This document shows positions 33,251 to 44,621 of a DNA stretch of 64,000 nucleotides, in pieces. A model generated the notes under the pieces. It saw only the letters and a program-made list of their open reading frames with translations. It did no database searches and had not been told where the DNA came from. Numbering within the stretch: position 1 is the stretch's first letter; each line of letters begins with the position of its first letter. Source of the DNA: Cichorium intybus (lineage: Eukaryota > Streptophyta > Magnoliopsida > Asterales > Asteraceae). The stretch spans positions 116,295,298 to 116,359,297 of the forward strand of contig CM042012.1 of NCBI GenBank assembly GCA_023525715.1, given 5' to 3'. The translations under genes were made by a program, and so were the position numbers.

Positions 33251-34728
33251 CTATTGAGAGCGTTTCTTTCGGAATCAATTACTTGACTCTGAGTATCGCC
33301 TCACTCAACCAGATGTGCTCTAAGCGTAAGTATATTTCTATCTATGTCACTTTCTTTTGATGATTCAATTACTCCCACTGGTTCTTAGGCCAGGTGTAAA
33401 ATCAGTCAAATTATCACATAGACTGAGTCTCGCCCTAATGTTCTCTCATTTGGTAGCAACCGGGCTCACCAATGCTTCCAAGTAATAGGATTGCTTATCC
33501 GTACCAACTTTAGTGTTTTACCACTAATCGGTATGTCACCTAGATCATACTACCTTATGAAGGTGACTAATATTACTGGTCTGCGAAGAGAAGAGTATGT
33601 CAGGTTTAACAGGAATCTGATTCCTGGTCAATACCTAGTGATGACTAGAGGTTTTTTCACTTGGTTAATCCCTGAAATCCTTCAGGATTATTCTTACTCC
33701 CACTGTTTCCTTAGAATGTGAGTCCTTTCTAAAAGGACTCTTCTTTCACAGGTACAGGAGGGATGGCCAATGAAACGACACTGCTGATCAGTATCAGGCA
33801 TGTTATGAGGTTCGGACGAACGCTACATGATGTTGGACCTTCCATGTACAAGTAGGGGCAAACCCTGCTTTACATTTCAGACGGTGTCCAACCTACTTAG
33901 TCTAAGATGTTGTCTGCATATGATTTTGTGGTCTGACCGGTTAAATATCCAATTTATCAAAAACTAATTGGAAGTGTATCTTATACATTGAGGATCAAAC
34001 TGGTTCGACCAACGCTCGATCATCTTCCCTAAGACACATTATAACTATTAATGCTTTTGGAAGAGGATGAACTGTGAAACATTTTCTCAGTTTATGTTTT
34101 CACTCAGATTCTATTGATCTTATACTTCCTTTGAAGTCCTTAAACAGTTCAAGGTTTCAATCAATCGCTTATTCTTATAAGTGAAGCCATATTTGTCATA
34201 CTAAGTGACAAATATTATGAAGTATAAATAATTATGTTTTATTGTAGATTCGAGCAAATCCCAATAACTAATGTGTCCGTTGATCATAATCTTAATATAT
34301 TTTACATCTCCATGTAAATTTATGACTTTGTGAATTTGTTCAATATATGTATTCATCACCTGACTCTAAGTCAACTAATTCCAAAATCCTATGCATTGGA
34401 TCTTTGGGTGATTCATTTCTTGCAACAATTAATTTTATTAAGAACTCAATTCATCACGTGACTCCAAGTCAAATGATTCCAAAGTCTTGTCCAACTGGAC
34501 TTTGGTTGAAGTGATTCTTATAAAATTTACTTTAACAATCATAGAAGACACAATTCATGAATCCAACACACTTTGGACACATCAACATTCAAGTTATTAC
34601 CATTTATGCTATCAACACATTCACATAACATTTCAATGATAATTTTAAACAACCATGTTTTAAAAGAAGAATATAACATTTTATTAAACCAAAATTATCC
34701 TCAGAACAATGTACTATGTGAAACAATG
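33251..34728 (-). pseudogene. Heavily decayed pol interior of the old copia element
   Basis: About 1.5 kb where integrase is expected. I can find no continuous frame. Fragments such as ATTACTCCCACTGG (twice) resemble wording in the intact relative on the complementary strand. No other feature is seen. Confidence 0.4.
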
Positions 34729-35700
34729 TCATATGCATCTGTAAACTAATAGCATGATCAAATATCTAACTAAACTCCAAAACTGCACGAGCTCCAGATC
34801 CAATCCGAATATGCTTTTATGCAACAATGTCCTGCATCCTACTGAGTCCCTACATATAGAGCAAATGTGAGAATCACATCCTGTATCAAGAAAATAAGGA
34901 TCAAGAGTTCTGAGTTTTAAGATATGTCTGAGTCGCCAAATGTTTGGCTTTGGAGCATTTTTCCAATCTTTCTGTGATTGTGTCCCACCCTGTGGATTCC
35001 CAGTTTGAGACACCTCAGAATCAGTCTAGACGATCTGGATCGTCTCTTGATGTGATTCATTACCTGGCTCAATCTCGAAGTAGCTGAATCAGTGGAACTA
35101 TGCATCTCATATGAACGACTCGTACAGAGTCAACACCGAATGCATTTACATGATAGTCTAATCCTGGTTTCCTTTCTTGTACATCTGATGAACAGATCAG
35201 TGAGCCAAGTTAATGCTCAACTCCCGATTAATAAGGTGACTAATTTTATGCAGTTCTCCTATGTATCCCTCAATCTTGAGAACATGCGAACCGACGCTAT
35301 TTCAAGCTCTTTGAAGATCCTAGTTCGTTCCTTTTCAACCGGATCTCGGAACCTTTCCTCAACCAGCTGTGCTAATTCATCTGACCCAGGAATTCTAAAT
35401 CCCTGCGGAACTCAGGGTCAATGGTCAACAGCATGAGGCAACGAACTTCCTCGGATACATCAATCAAGAAGTCATGCTCATCACAAGGCTACTGTGTGAT
35501 GTCATGCTTCGGTAGAACGAGGAGCGAACACTCAATATGATATGGCTTTCCAGCAAAACTAAGAACCATTCTCTATTTGCGAAGCCATAGTACATATAAT
35601 TTAGGCAAGTCGGCCTTTCCATATTTAACAGGTACATTCTGAAGCTCTCAGAAATAGGTGATGGAGGAGAAGGAGGAGAATCGACACTTGATTCAGACAT
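34729..35700 (-). pseudogene. Decayed gag-protease of the old copia element
   Basis: The minus strand starts MSESSVDSPPSPPSPISESF at 35700 and soon loses frame. Around 35300-35350 FRDPVEKERTRIF matches the Gag RFRKQERIERR region. At about 34880-34900 YFLDTGCDSHICSICRD corresponds to the protease and keeps the DTG triad. Several frameshifts separate the pieces. The order is right for an element transcribed leftward from the LTR at 36862. Confidence 0.65.
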
Positions 35701-36848
35701 TTATAAAATCAGAATTTATTAGTTTAAATCCTTTTAAATAATTTCCCAATAATTATTTAATAAGGCTAGGATCCAAAATCTCCCAACTATGCCATGAAGA
35801 GGGATGTCGTAATCACAACACAATGGTCATTAGAGTAGGTATACTTTTATCAATTTCAGTCTTATGAAATTCCTAGATCTGTGAGATTCATTGAACTGTT
35901 CAATGACATGTTTAATCTCGGACTATGCTATTCCATTTGTGACTGGGATGCCGAGGATCACAAACAAGATGTGAATAACCATGCAAATGTGTTTGGTAAC
36001 CTCAATGTCGTTTATCATCTCAAATTGATGTGTCGGTTAACCACACACGCTCCATCAACAATGATAATTCATAAGATACCTATTACCACTCTTTACGAAC
36101 CCCAATTAGTGTGCCGGTTAACCACACACGCTCCACTAATGTCTCATAAAGTGTAATGTGTAATTTCATGGGTTAGCATATCTTTCACATTTTTCCTAAA
36201 GTAACTAGATTTGAGATTTTATTAAAAAGGTTCCAGTACTTTGTCTAATAGCATTATACTTTTAATGAGATTAGGTTCGTCCTATCAAATCCGTTCTGCT
36301 AACGACCCTCCACTAATCAAGGAAGCGGTGGGTGAGAGTGGAAACCCATTTAACCACCATTTTATAGACAGTTTCCTTATACCCCCTTACAGATCAGCTT
36401 CGCGAATGAGGCATACTAGCGATTTGACTGACTGATTCTTATACATATAATATTAACAATTAATAATAACATATATAAGATGTATTTTAAACATTGAAAA
36501 TACCAGGTTTTAAATTTCGAGGATGATTTAATTTTAATAAATTTAATTAAAAATTAATTAAATAAATTAAATCATATAAGGATTAACAAATTAATCAAAT
36601 AATTTAATCCTAATCCCAACCCTCTAATTTTCGAAAACCAGGGTAAATGATTTATCCATTTATTAATTAATCATAATTACCAAAAACAGGAAATCCTAAC
36701 ACCCTAAGATTATCGAAAATAGGGAAAGAGGCAATGGTATCAAAACCAAGCCCAAGTCGAAATTTATGGCCCTTAGGGTTTAATCTCAATAAACCCTAAT
36801 AAGATCAAGTTCTACAATTATAACAATTCAATAGAAAACAAGACTAAT
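35701..36848 (-). other. 5' leader of the old copia element
   Basis: Untranslated region with two AACCACACACGCTCCA motifs (36039-36054 and 36119-36134), 80 bp apart exactly as in the nested element. The PBS complement is at 36849-36860. Confidence 0.6.
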
Positions 36849-36861
36849 GCTCTGATACCAC

Positions 36862-37697
36862 TGAAGGGGAATAGGCAGACAAACAATAAACTTAACTCTT
36901 AAGTTCACATGCAACCTATAAGGATCTATGTTTTCTCTATTGAACATATAACTAAGAACATTTATGGAAACCCTATGTATAATCAAATCACTAAGGAGGG
37001 TTTCAGGATTACATATCTTATTGTTATTATCGCAAATAACAATTGTTCCTTGTCTCGTTGATCTCTCGGAAGCAAGCACCACAAGTGTCGTGCCTCTAAT
37101 GGTTCACACCAAAAGTCCAAGCAAAGGTTATATTTTAATTATCTTATTAAGAAAAGCTCACTATAAAAGCTTAGAGAAGGATTATAGATTCTGCTTGAGA
37201 GAGAAGAGAAATTCCAGAGAACTGTCTCCTGGAATGGGGCAAAGAATAATGTGATGGGGCAGAGAATAATGTGACAGGGGAAGCGTATTTATACTTGAAA
37301 GGGTAATAAAGGATAAACCTTATTCGAATTCAAACTGAGATAAAACCCTTATCTCTATCCCTTTTTCCGACTAGACACAGCGCGCGCTGCGCGTGCAACT
37401 TGCCCGTGTCGCGCGTGTGATTTCGTCCAGATTGTTCCTATTGTTCAAATATTGAATAGTTACAATCCAGCCCCTGTATTTTAATTAATCCCAAATTAAT
37501 TCCAATTAATTCTGATTAATTCCAAACATGTTTCTAATTAATTTATTATCACATAACAAATTAATAAACTATTTCTCCTTCTCTCAATTAACCTTTATAC
37601 CAGTTAGACTACTGAGGGCAACCCAAAAGAACTGTGCTGCTATCAATTCAAGTACATGTATCAATTATAGTTATTGCTTAGACACCTTAATCCAACA
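36862..37697 (-). repeat. 5' LTR of the old copia element
   Basis: 836 bp, partner of 22826-23642. It has a tandem duplication of a 21-bp unit around 37230-37272 that explains the extra length. It is followed by the target duplication GTAGC. Confidence 0.9.
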
Positions 37698-37702
37698 GTA
37701 GC

Positions 37703-38239
37703 ATCACACCCAAACCCATTGTTGTTGACTTTAAGAAGGTATAACATCACATGCAAAACTCGTTAAAGCGAACTCGATCACAAAGATCAACATTTAAAAA
37801 TCATATGGTTATCACACATGAATCCATGGAATGGGTTTGTAAAGTCCATCCCTAAGCATTTTTTTTAATAGTCACAAAGATGAACAATAGTAACAAAGGA
37901 AAACAATAATCACAAAGAAGGAATAGGAATTATTTCGAAAAAGTGCACGGGACACACTTAATTCAACCCATCCTAAGTGATATATACATAAAGGATTCTT
38001 AAACAAGTTCAAGTCAACGTTTTCATTCCCCGAATGAAAACATTTTCAAAATATGTTTCATGCATGAAAGAAGTTCTTAGTAAATTCACATAGAAATAAA
38101 GTTATAAAAGTATTCTTTGATATTAAAAAATACCATTTTTTACAAAACATTTAAATCTCACAACCAAGTTCAATCAAAATTATATGATAATTTCTCAAAA
38201 TGTCATTTTTCGGTCCTACTATCACAAGTTTTTTTAACA
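37703..38239. other. Intergenic spacer, no gene seen
   Basis: AT-rich DNA. Only a short imperfect palindrome around TTCATTCCCCGAATGAAAAC (38020-38040) stands out. Confidence 0.45.
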
Positions 38240-39240
38240 TTCTATTTTATTTATTAGAACTTAGTTTATTTATTTTTAATTTTCACAAATTTAAATTTTC
38301 CAGTAAAAAGATTCGAAACTACTAGGCCCAACATACGAATGTTACGCAAGGAATCATAGACCTTATTTGTGCATTGTATTTTTTTGCCAGAAGATAAAGT
38401 AGACACTTTCCATTTTAGTAGTATTGATTGGAATTTATTGACCATGGGCTCCGAATTTCTACATCTCAACATCGACACGCCAACAGGAAGTCTTGAATGT
38501 GTGAAGGGTGATTTCTGATGGGACATCCCAATCTTCTAGCCAACAGTTTATTTTGAATTCCACAATTCCAACACCGATTAATCTACTATTAGATAAATTA
38601 TCTTTAAGCCCTGAGGCAAGTTCAAAACATCATAATATTCTAATTAAATTTATAATGGTCTCTGTGTGTCATTCATTTAAAAACACCGCATCATCTACAA
38701 ACTTTAAATGAGAATTAACTAGACCACCGTTTGGGAACCTTACACTATAAACACGTATCTTTTCCACCACCTCTTGAATGGAAATTTTCAACCCTTATGA
38801 TCTAATAATGAAGAGAAATGTTGTGTGATAATCTCCATTTCATACCCCCTTTTCCACTTTAAAATGTAAAACGTGGAAAGCATTCACATAACTAAACAAA
38901 ATATAGATAAGAGAACACCATTTATCCAGGTCCTCAATTTCCATTCAAACCACGTTTGTTCTATTATGCAATCCAAGAAACCTTGATTCTACATATTGAA
39001 CGCCCTTTTGAAGTCTACATTAAAAATGCCAATTTTATGATGTGCTTTCTTCCACCAATATATCATTTAGTTACATTAAGGGGACCAACAAGTACTTTTC
39101 TTATTATTTTGTAAATACACCATATGAGGTTGATGGTCAAAATTCCTTTAATGTAAGAGGTTTATAGCTTAGAAATTAAGGTGACAAATGATGAGTTAGA
39201 TCCCTTACTAATGAATAAACATATCTCAAAGTAACATACA
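38240..39240 (-). pseudogene. L1-type LINE reverse transcriptase relic
   Basis: The minus strand, read across frameshifts, gives KIGIFNVDFKRAFN, then FVDDAVFLNE-like text, LASGLKDNLSNSRLIGVGI, PSEITLHTF and SCWRVDVEM. These follow the order of plant LINE RT: VDFEKAFD, FADD, FELASGLKIN-KS, then YLGLPVG. The catalytic FADD is preserved only as a degenerate FVDD. Stops are frequent, so the element is dead. Confidence 0.65.
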
Positions 39241-39561
39241 ACACAATAAATGTCACTTCCAATGACATCCAAATTGATAGGTTTTCTACTACCCTAAACA
39301 GGCAAACATGGTAGCTAAAACATACAAAAATTCTAAGGCAAGTAACATTTACTATAGGGAAGATCAGCGGTCTGAAGCAACCAGGAACCGATGCGAGATT
39401 GCCAGTGTGGGTGGAAGGGTTCTGCTTCGGACGAAACAGTACTACGAGATGTAAGTAGTATCAAGAGTCAGAGCATTCAACCCATTTTCTCATTCTACTC
39501 TAGGATCTCAGTAGTTTCGTCCAACTTCGTCCAACCAAAGTTAGAAAGACCGAGGAAGCAT

Positions 39562-40744
<1,183 letters not shown>

Positions 40745-41072
40745 TAACAACGCCTAGTAATATCAAGTATTTTAGTCGTTGTTAGGTTCTATCTTGGTGA
40801 ATTTATATCATAGTTGTATTGGTATTTCTCACTTTTTGTGCTAGTGCTTGTGTGCAAGAAAATGTTGAAAACAGGGACTAAAAGCAGGAAAAATGAAAGA
40901 AGTTTGGATCAAAGCCAATTCAGTCGAATTCATACGCGTGCCGTGGGAAAGAAGCATGCGTGTCACGCCACGTCAAAGGTCAAACGATTCAAATAGCGAA
41001 AAAACGGGGATAAGGCAATACACGCGTCGCAGTTCGAAGCTTTGCGCGTCGCAGATTGGCAGATTTTACAAG

Positions 41073-41080
41073 TATAAATA
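41073..41080 (+). promoter_or_regulatory. TATA box in the left Athila-like LTR
   Basis: TATAAATA, conserved at 57465-57472 in the right LTR. The Tekay-like element inserted about 40 bp downstream, so any transcript from this copy would run straight into it. Confidence 0.65.
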
Positions 41081-41120
41081 GAGGTCATTAGGTTGAAATC
41101 AAAAGGCGAAGAACGACCCC

Positions 41121-42695
41121 TGTAACGCCCGGTTCCTCAAATTTAGGATATACCAATTGATTTAGTCAAACACATATATCATCAAGGTATAATCCCAAAA
41201 GAGTAACAAGTTTCACAAGATTGTTATCAACAGCATAGTTTAAGTTCTAAGCTATTTACATCAAAAGGTTTACGGCTATTAAACAAAACCGGGTTTCTTT
41301 ATATATTAAGATAACAAAAGTAAAATCTACATCAAAGTCCAAGTCCAAGTCTAGCTATCCATTCATATTCTGCTTCCCGCGGTCACCGCTACCAGAACCT
41401 AATACAAACAATAATAACAAACGATAAATGAGCTATGAAAGCTCAGTGAGTAATTTAAGGTTAATTTGTTTGTATCATTCATTATCAGGTTTTACTCAAA
41501 CTCAACGGACTATCTCAGTTTCGAGTGTAATATACACACTATAACTCTTAGTATGCATACACTTTAACTCTTTGTTTCATATACTCAAAGTTTGGTTATT
41601 CTCAACCAAATCAAATCATAGTCTACTTCATATCTGAAAACAACATCAGATCAAAGCATAATTATTAATAAATAACTACTCACCTGTTGTAGTATCGGTA
41701 TGTGGAACTCCTGCACCTCGTGTATGCTCCTGCCTAGCCTTAGCTGTAGCATAACAACTCATTTTCATTACTCAAATGAAAAACAATCTTAACTACACTC
41801 AATATTCATCACAATCAAGGAACTTGTATCATTTAAGCAAGTTATAATCCAAAGATAGCAATAATATCAAAGTTGTAGCTTTCAATTTCTTCACTTAAAC
41901 ACATGTAACCCTAGAAATGCAACAATCAACATTTCTTTAACTTGGGTCTCGAATTAGAACTCACATACACAGCCTAATCCAAGTAAACTCACTCTAATTC
42001 GTGGTAATTGAAAGTGGCTCATCAAAACCACAAGGAACCATTTCAAATCCAATGATTCAACCGTTGGAATAAGATAAAAATCAAGGAGGATTACCTTTCA
42101 AGTTCAAAGGATAAATCTCTAGCTTCAATTCGTGATCAATAAGCCTTAATCTCGACTTTGGAAGGTTGGAATCAAGTTTTTAGGGTTTAAGGAAGTTTTG
42201 GACGAAATGGGTTTTATACCCAAATGAAAGAAATTTTCCTTTTAAAAATGCCCAGTTGCGACACACGACCCGTGTGGAAATCCACACGACCCGTGTGGAT
42301 CCACCGCCTCAAAGAAGTGGAAACTGCCAGATTCTACACGACCCGTGTGGAATCTGGCACGACCCCGTGTGACAAAGACGCACGACCCGTGTGGATCTGG
42401 CACGACCCGTGTAGAATTTGATGCTTAACTCTTTGCTTACTGCCTGATTCTACACGACCCGTGTAGAATCTACACGACCCGTGTGATTTCAAAACTCATC
42501 TTTTAACTCACTGCATGAATCTACACGACCCGTGTAGAATCTACACGACCCGTGTGATTCTAAAACTCATCTTTTTAAACTTTAACTTCTTCCAAATAAG
42601 TTTCTAACCATCCTAACTCATATAATAACCTATTTAATCTTAATTACATTAAGATTAATACAAAATGTTATATAAATTAATAATACGGTATTACA
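41121..42695 (-). repeat. 3' LTR of the Tekay-like element
   Basis: 1575 bp. On the element's own strand it runs TGTAATACCG...GGGCGTTACA. It includes the last 66 bp of the pol frame. The complement of CTTACCCCTTCAAAGG beside it is the polypurine-rich CCTTTGAAGGGGTAAG. The palindromic U3 repeats are listed separately. Confidence 0.92.
42255..42560. repeat. Ten dispersed ACACGACCCGTGT palindromes in U3
   Basis: There are ten copies, including variants with one extra C or an altered first base, in about 300 bp. Each is an inverted repeat ACACG/CGTGT around ACC. The right LTR holds nine at about 48800-49072, because a 21-bp unit with one palindrome is missing there. In element orientation they are at the start of U3, where enhancers are expected. 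CACG/CGTG is the core recognised by NAC and some bZIP/bHLH factors. Confidence 0.85.
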
Positions 42696-44621
42696 AATTC
42701 TTACCCCTTCAAAGGATTCCGTCCTCGGAATCTCTTGAAACAAGTAAGGATATTTCGACCGCATCTCTCCTTCAGCTTCCCAAGTAACATCTGCTCCTTT
42801 ATGATGTCGCCATTGCACTTTTACTAATCCCACTTCTTTATTTCGCAATTTCATAACTTTCTTTTCTAGAATTTGCTCTGGCATCTCTTGATATCTTAAT
42901 TTCTCATCTAGTTGAACTTCAGCTAAGGGTACCCAAATGGATTGGTTATACAATGTTTTTCTAAGGTGTGACACATGAAAAACATTATGGATACCCTGTA
43001 ATTCCTCTGGAAGCTTTAGCTTATACGCAACCGCTCCAATTTTCTCCAAAACTCGAAAGGGTCCGATAAAGCGTGGGCTCAATTTACCTCTCTTGCCAAA
43101 TCGAATTATTCCTTTCCATGGGGACACTTTCAACATTACCATGTCCCAAACATTGAACTCTAATAGCTTTCTTCTTCTATCTGCATATTGCTTTTGGCGG
43201 TTTTGGGCTACCCGCATATGCTCACGAATGCTTTGTATTTTCTCTTCGGTTTCAGCTATAATTTCCGGTCCCGCCAATGGTTTCTCTCCCATCTCTGCCC
43301 AGCAAGTTGGCGTTCGGCACGGTGCACCATATAAAGCTTCAAAAGGTGCCATCTGTATACTGGAGTGATAAGTGTTGTTATAGGCAAACTCTACCAAAGG
43401 CAGATGATCTTCCCAACTGCCTTCAAAATCAATGATGCAGGCTCGTAGCATATCTTCAAGTGTTTGTATCGTTCTTTCCGATTGTCCATCCGTCTGGGGA
43501 TGATACGCAGTACTCAATAAAGCTTTTGTACCAAAATGCTTTTGGAAACTCTGCCAGAAATGTGAATTGAATCGATTATCTCTATAAAAAATTATTGAAG
43601 TTGGCACTCCATGTCGTTTCACAATTTCTTTCGTATATATCTCAGCTAGCTTTGATACTTGATAATCTTCTCGGATTGGAATGAAATGAGCAGACTTTGT
43701 CAATCTATCAACAATCACCCAAATTGAATCATATCCTCGAGGAGTCCGAGGCAACTTGGTGATGAAATCCATAGTGATTTCATCCCATTTCTTCTTTGGT
43801 ACAGGTAATGGTTGTACTGCTCCATATGGATTTTGATGATTAGTTTTTACCTGAAGACATGTCAAACAGTTCTCTACAAATCGTCCCACATCTCGCTTCA
43901 TACCCGGCCACCAGTAGTATGGTTTTAAGGTATAATACATTCGTGTACTACCAGTATGAACCGAATACCTAGTACAGTGAGCATCCTCTAGCAATAATTG
44001 TCTCGCCTCGCCATGTCTCGGAACCCAAACTCGCCCTTCGAAAGTTTTGATTCCTTGTGCATTTTCTACAAGTTTCTCTACATAACCAATCATCCTTTCT
44101 TTCTTCAAGTTATTGGATTCGACTTGGCATCTACGTATCAACTCTGGTAACTGACTCACAATCCCCATTCGAGCTGATACGACTCGAATAGGCGGCTCCT
44201 TACGGCTTAGTGCATCCGCCACCACATTGGCTTTACCAGGGTGGTAAAGTATTTCACAATCATAATCTTTTAGTAGATCCATCCACCGTACTTGTCTCAT
44301 GTTTAACTCTTTCTGATCAAATATGTATTTCAGACTTTTATGATCTGTATAGATCTGAAATCGCACTCCATAAAGGTAATGTCGCCAGATCTTTAATGCA
44401 AATATTACTGCCGCCAAATCTAAATCATGTATTGGGTAAGCTTTTTCATGTGGTTTCAATTGTCGAGAGGCATACGCTATCACTCGTCCTTTTTGCATCA
44501 ATACGCATCCAAGAACACTTAAGGAGGCATCGCTGTAAAGAACAAAATCCTCCCCTCCTTGCGGTAAAGCCAACACTGGAGCCTTGCATAAACTATCTCG
44601 TAGTTGTTCAAAGGCTGATTG
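42630..44621 (-). pseudogene. Tekay-like Pol, second part: RNase H, integrase, chromodomain-type tail
   Basis: The frame continues directly from the upstream gag-RT ORF after the TAA at 44622-44624. RNase H shows VLYSDASLSVLGCVLM and YTDHKSLKYIF. Integrase has an HHCC zinc region (HCTRYSVHTG ... CLTCLQVK), D in TMDFITKLPR and E in GQSERTIQTLEDML. The middle catalytic site reads SIIFYRDNRF, where relatives have SDRDSRF, so the catalytic Asp is Tyr. The tail LVKVQWRHHKGADVTWEAEG corresponds to the Tekay/Del chromodomain that directs insertion into heterochromatin. The stop is inside the LTR. Translation would need readthrough, and the integrase is predicted inactive. Confidence 0.9.

Larger units (their letters stand above)
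22826..37697 (-). mobile_element. Old Ty1/copia element split by a younger relative
   Basis: Its LTRs are at 22826-23642 and 36862-37697. The 5-bp target duplication GTAGC is perfect (22821-22825 and 37698-37702). The PBS complement at 36849-36860 (TGCTCTGATACC) places the 5' LTR on the right. LTR divergence is about 5 percent by eye. Without the insert at 24591-32182 the interior is about 5.6 kb. Only decayed gag, protease and reverse-transcriptase pieces remain, all on the minus strand. Confidence 0.9.

Noticed and set aside
42255..42560. Regular palindromic repeats that could suggest a CRISPR array
   Set aside because: Spacers are not uniform, the repeat is only 13 bp, it lies inside retrotransposon LTRs, and the DNA is clearly eukaryotic.
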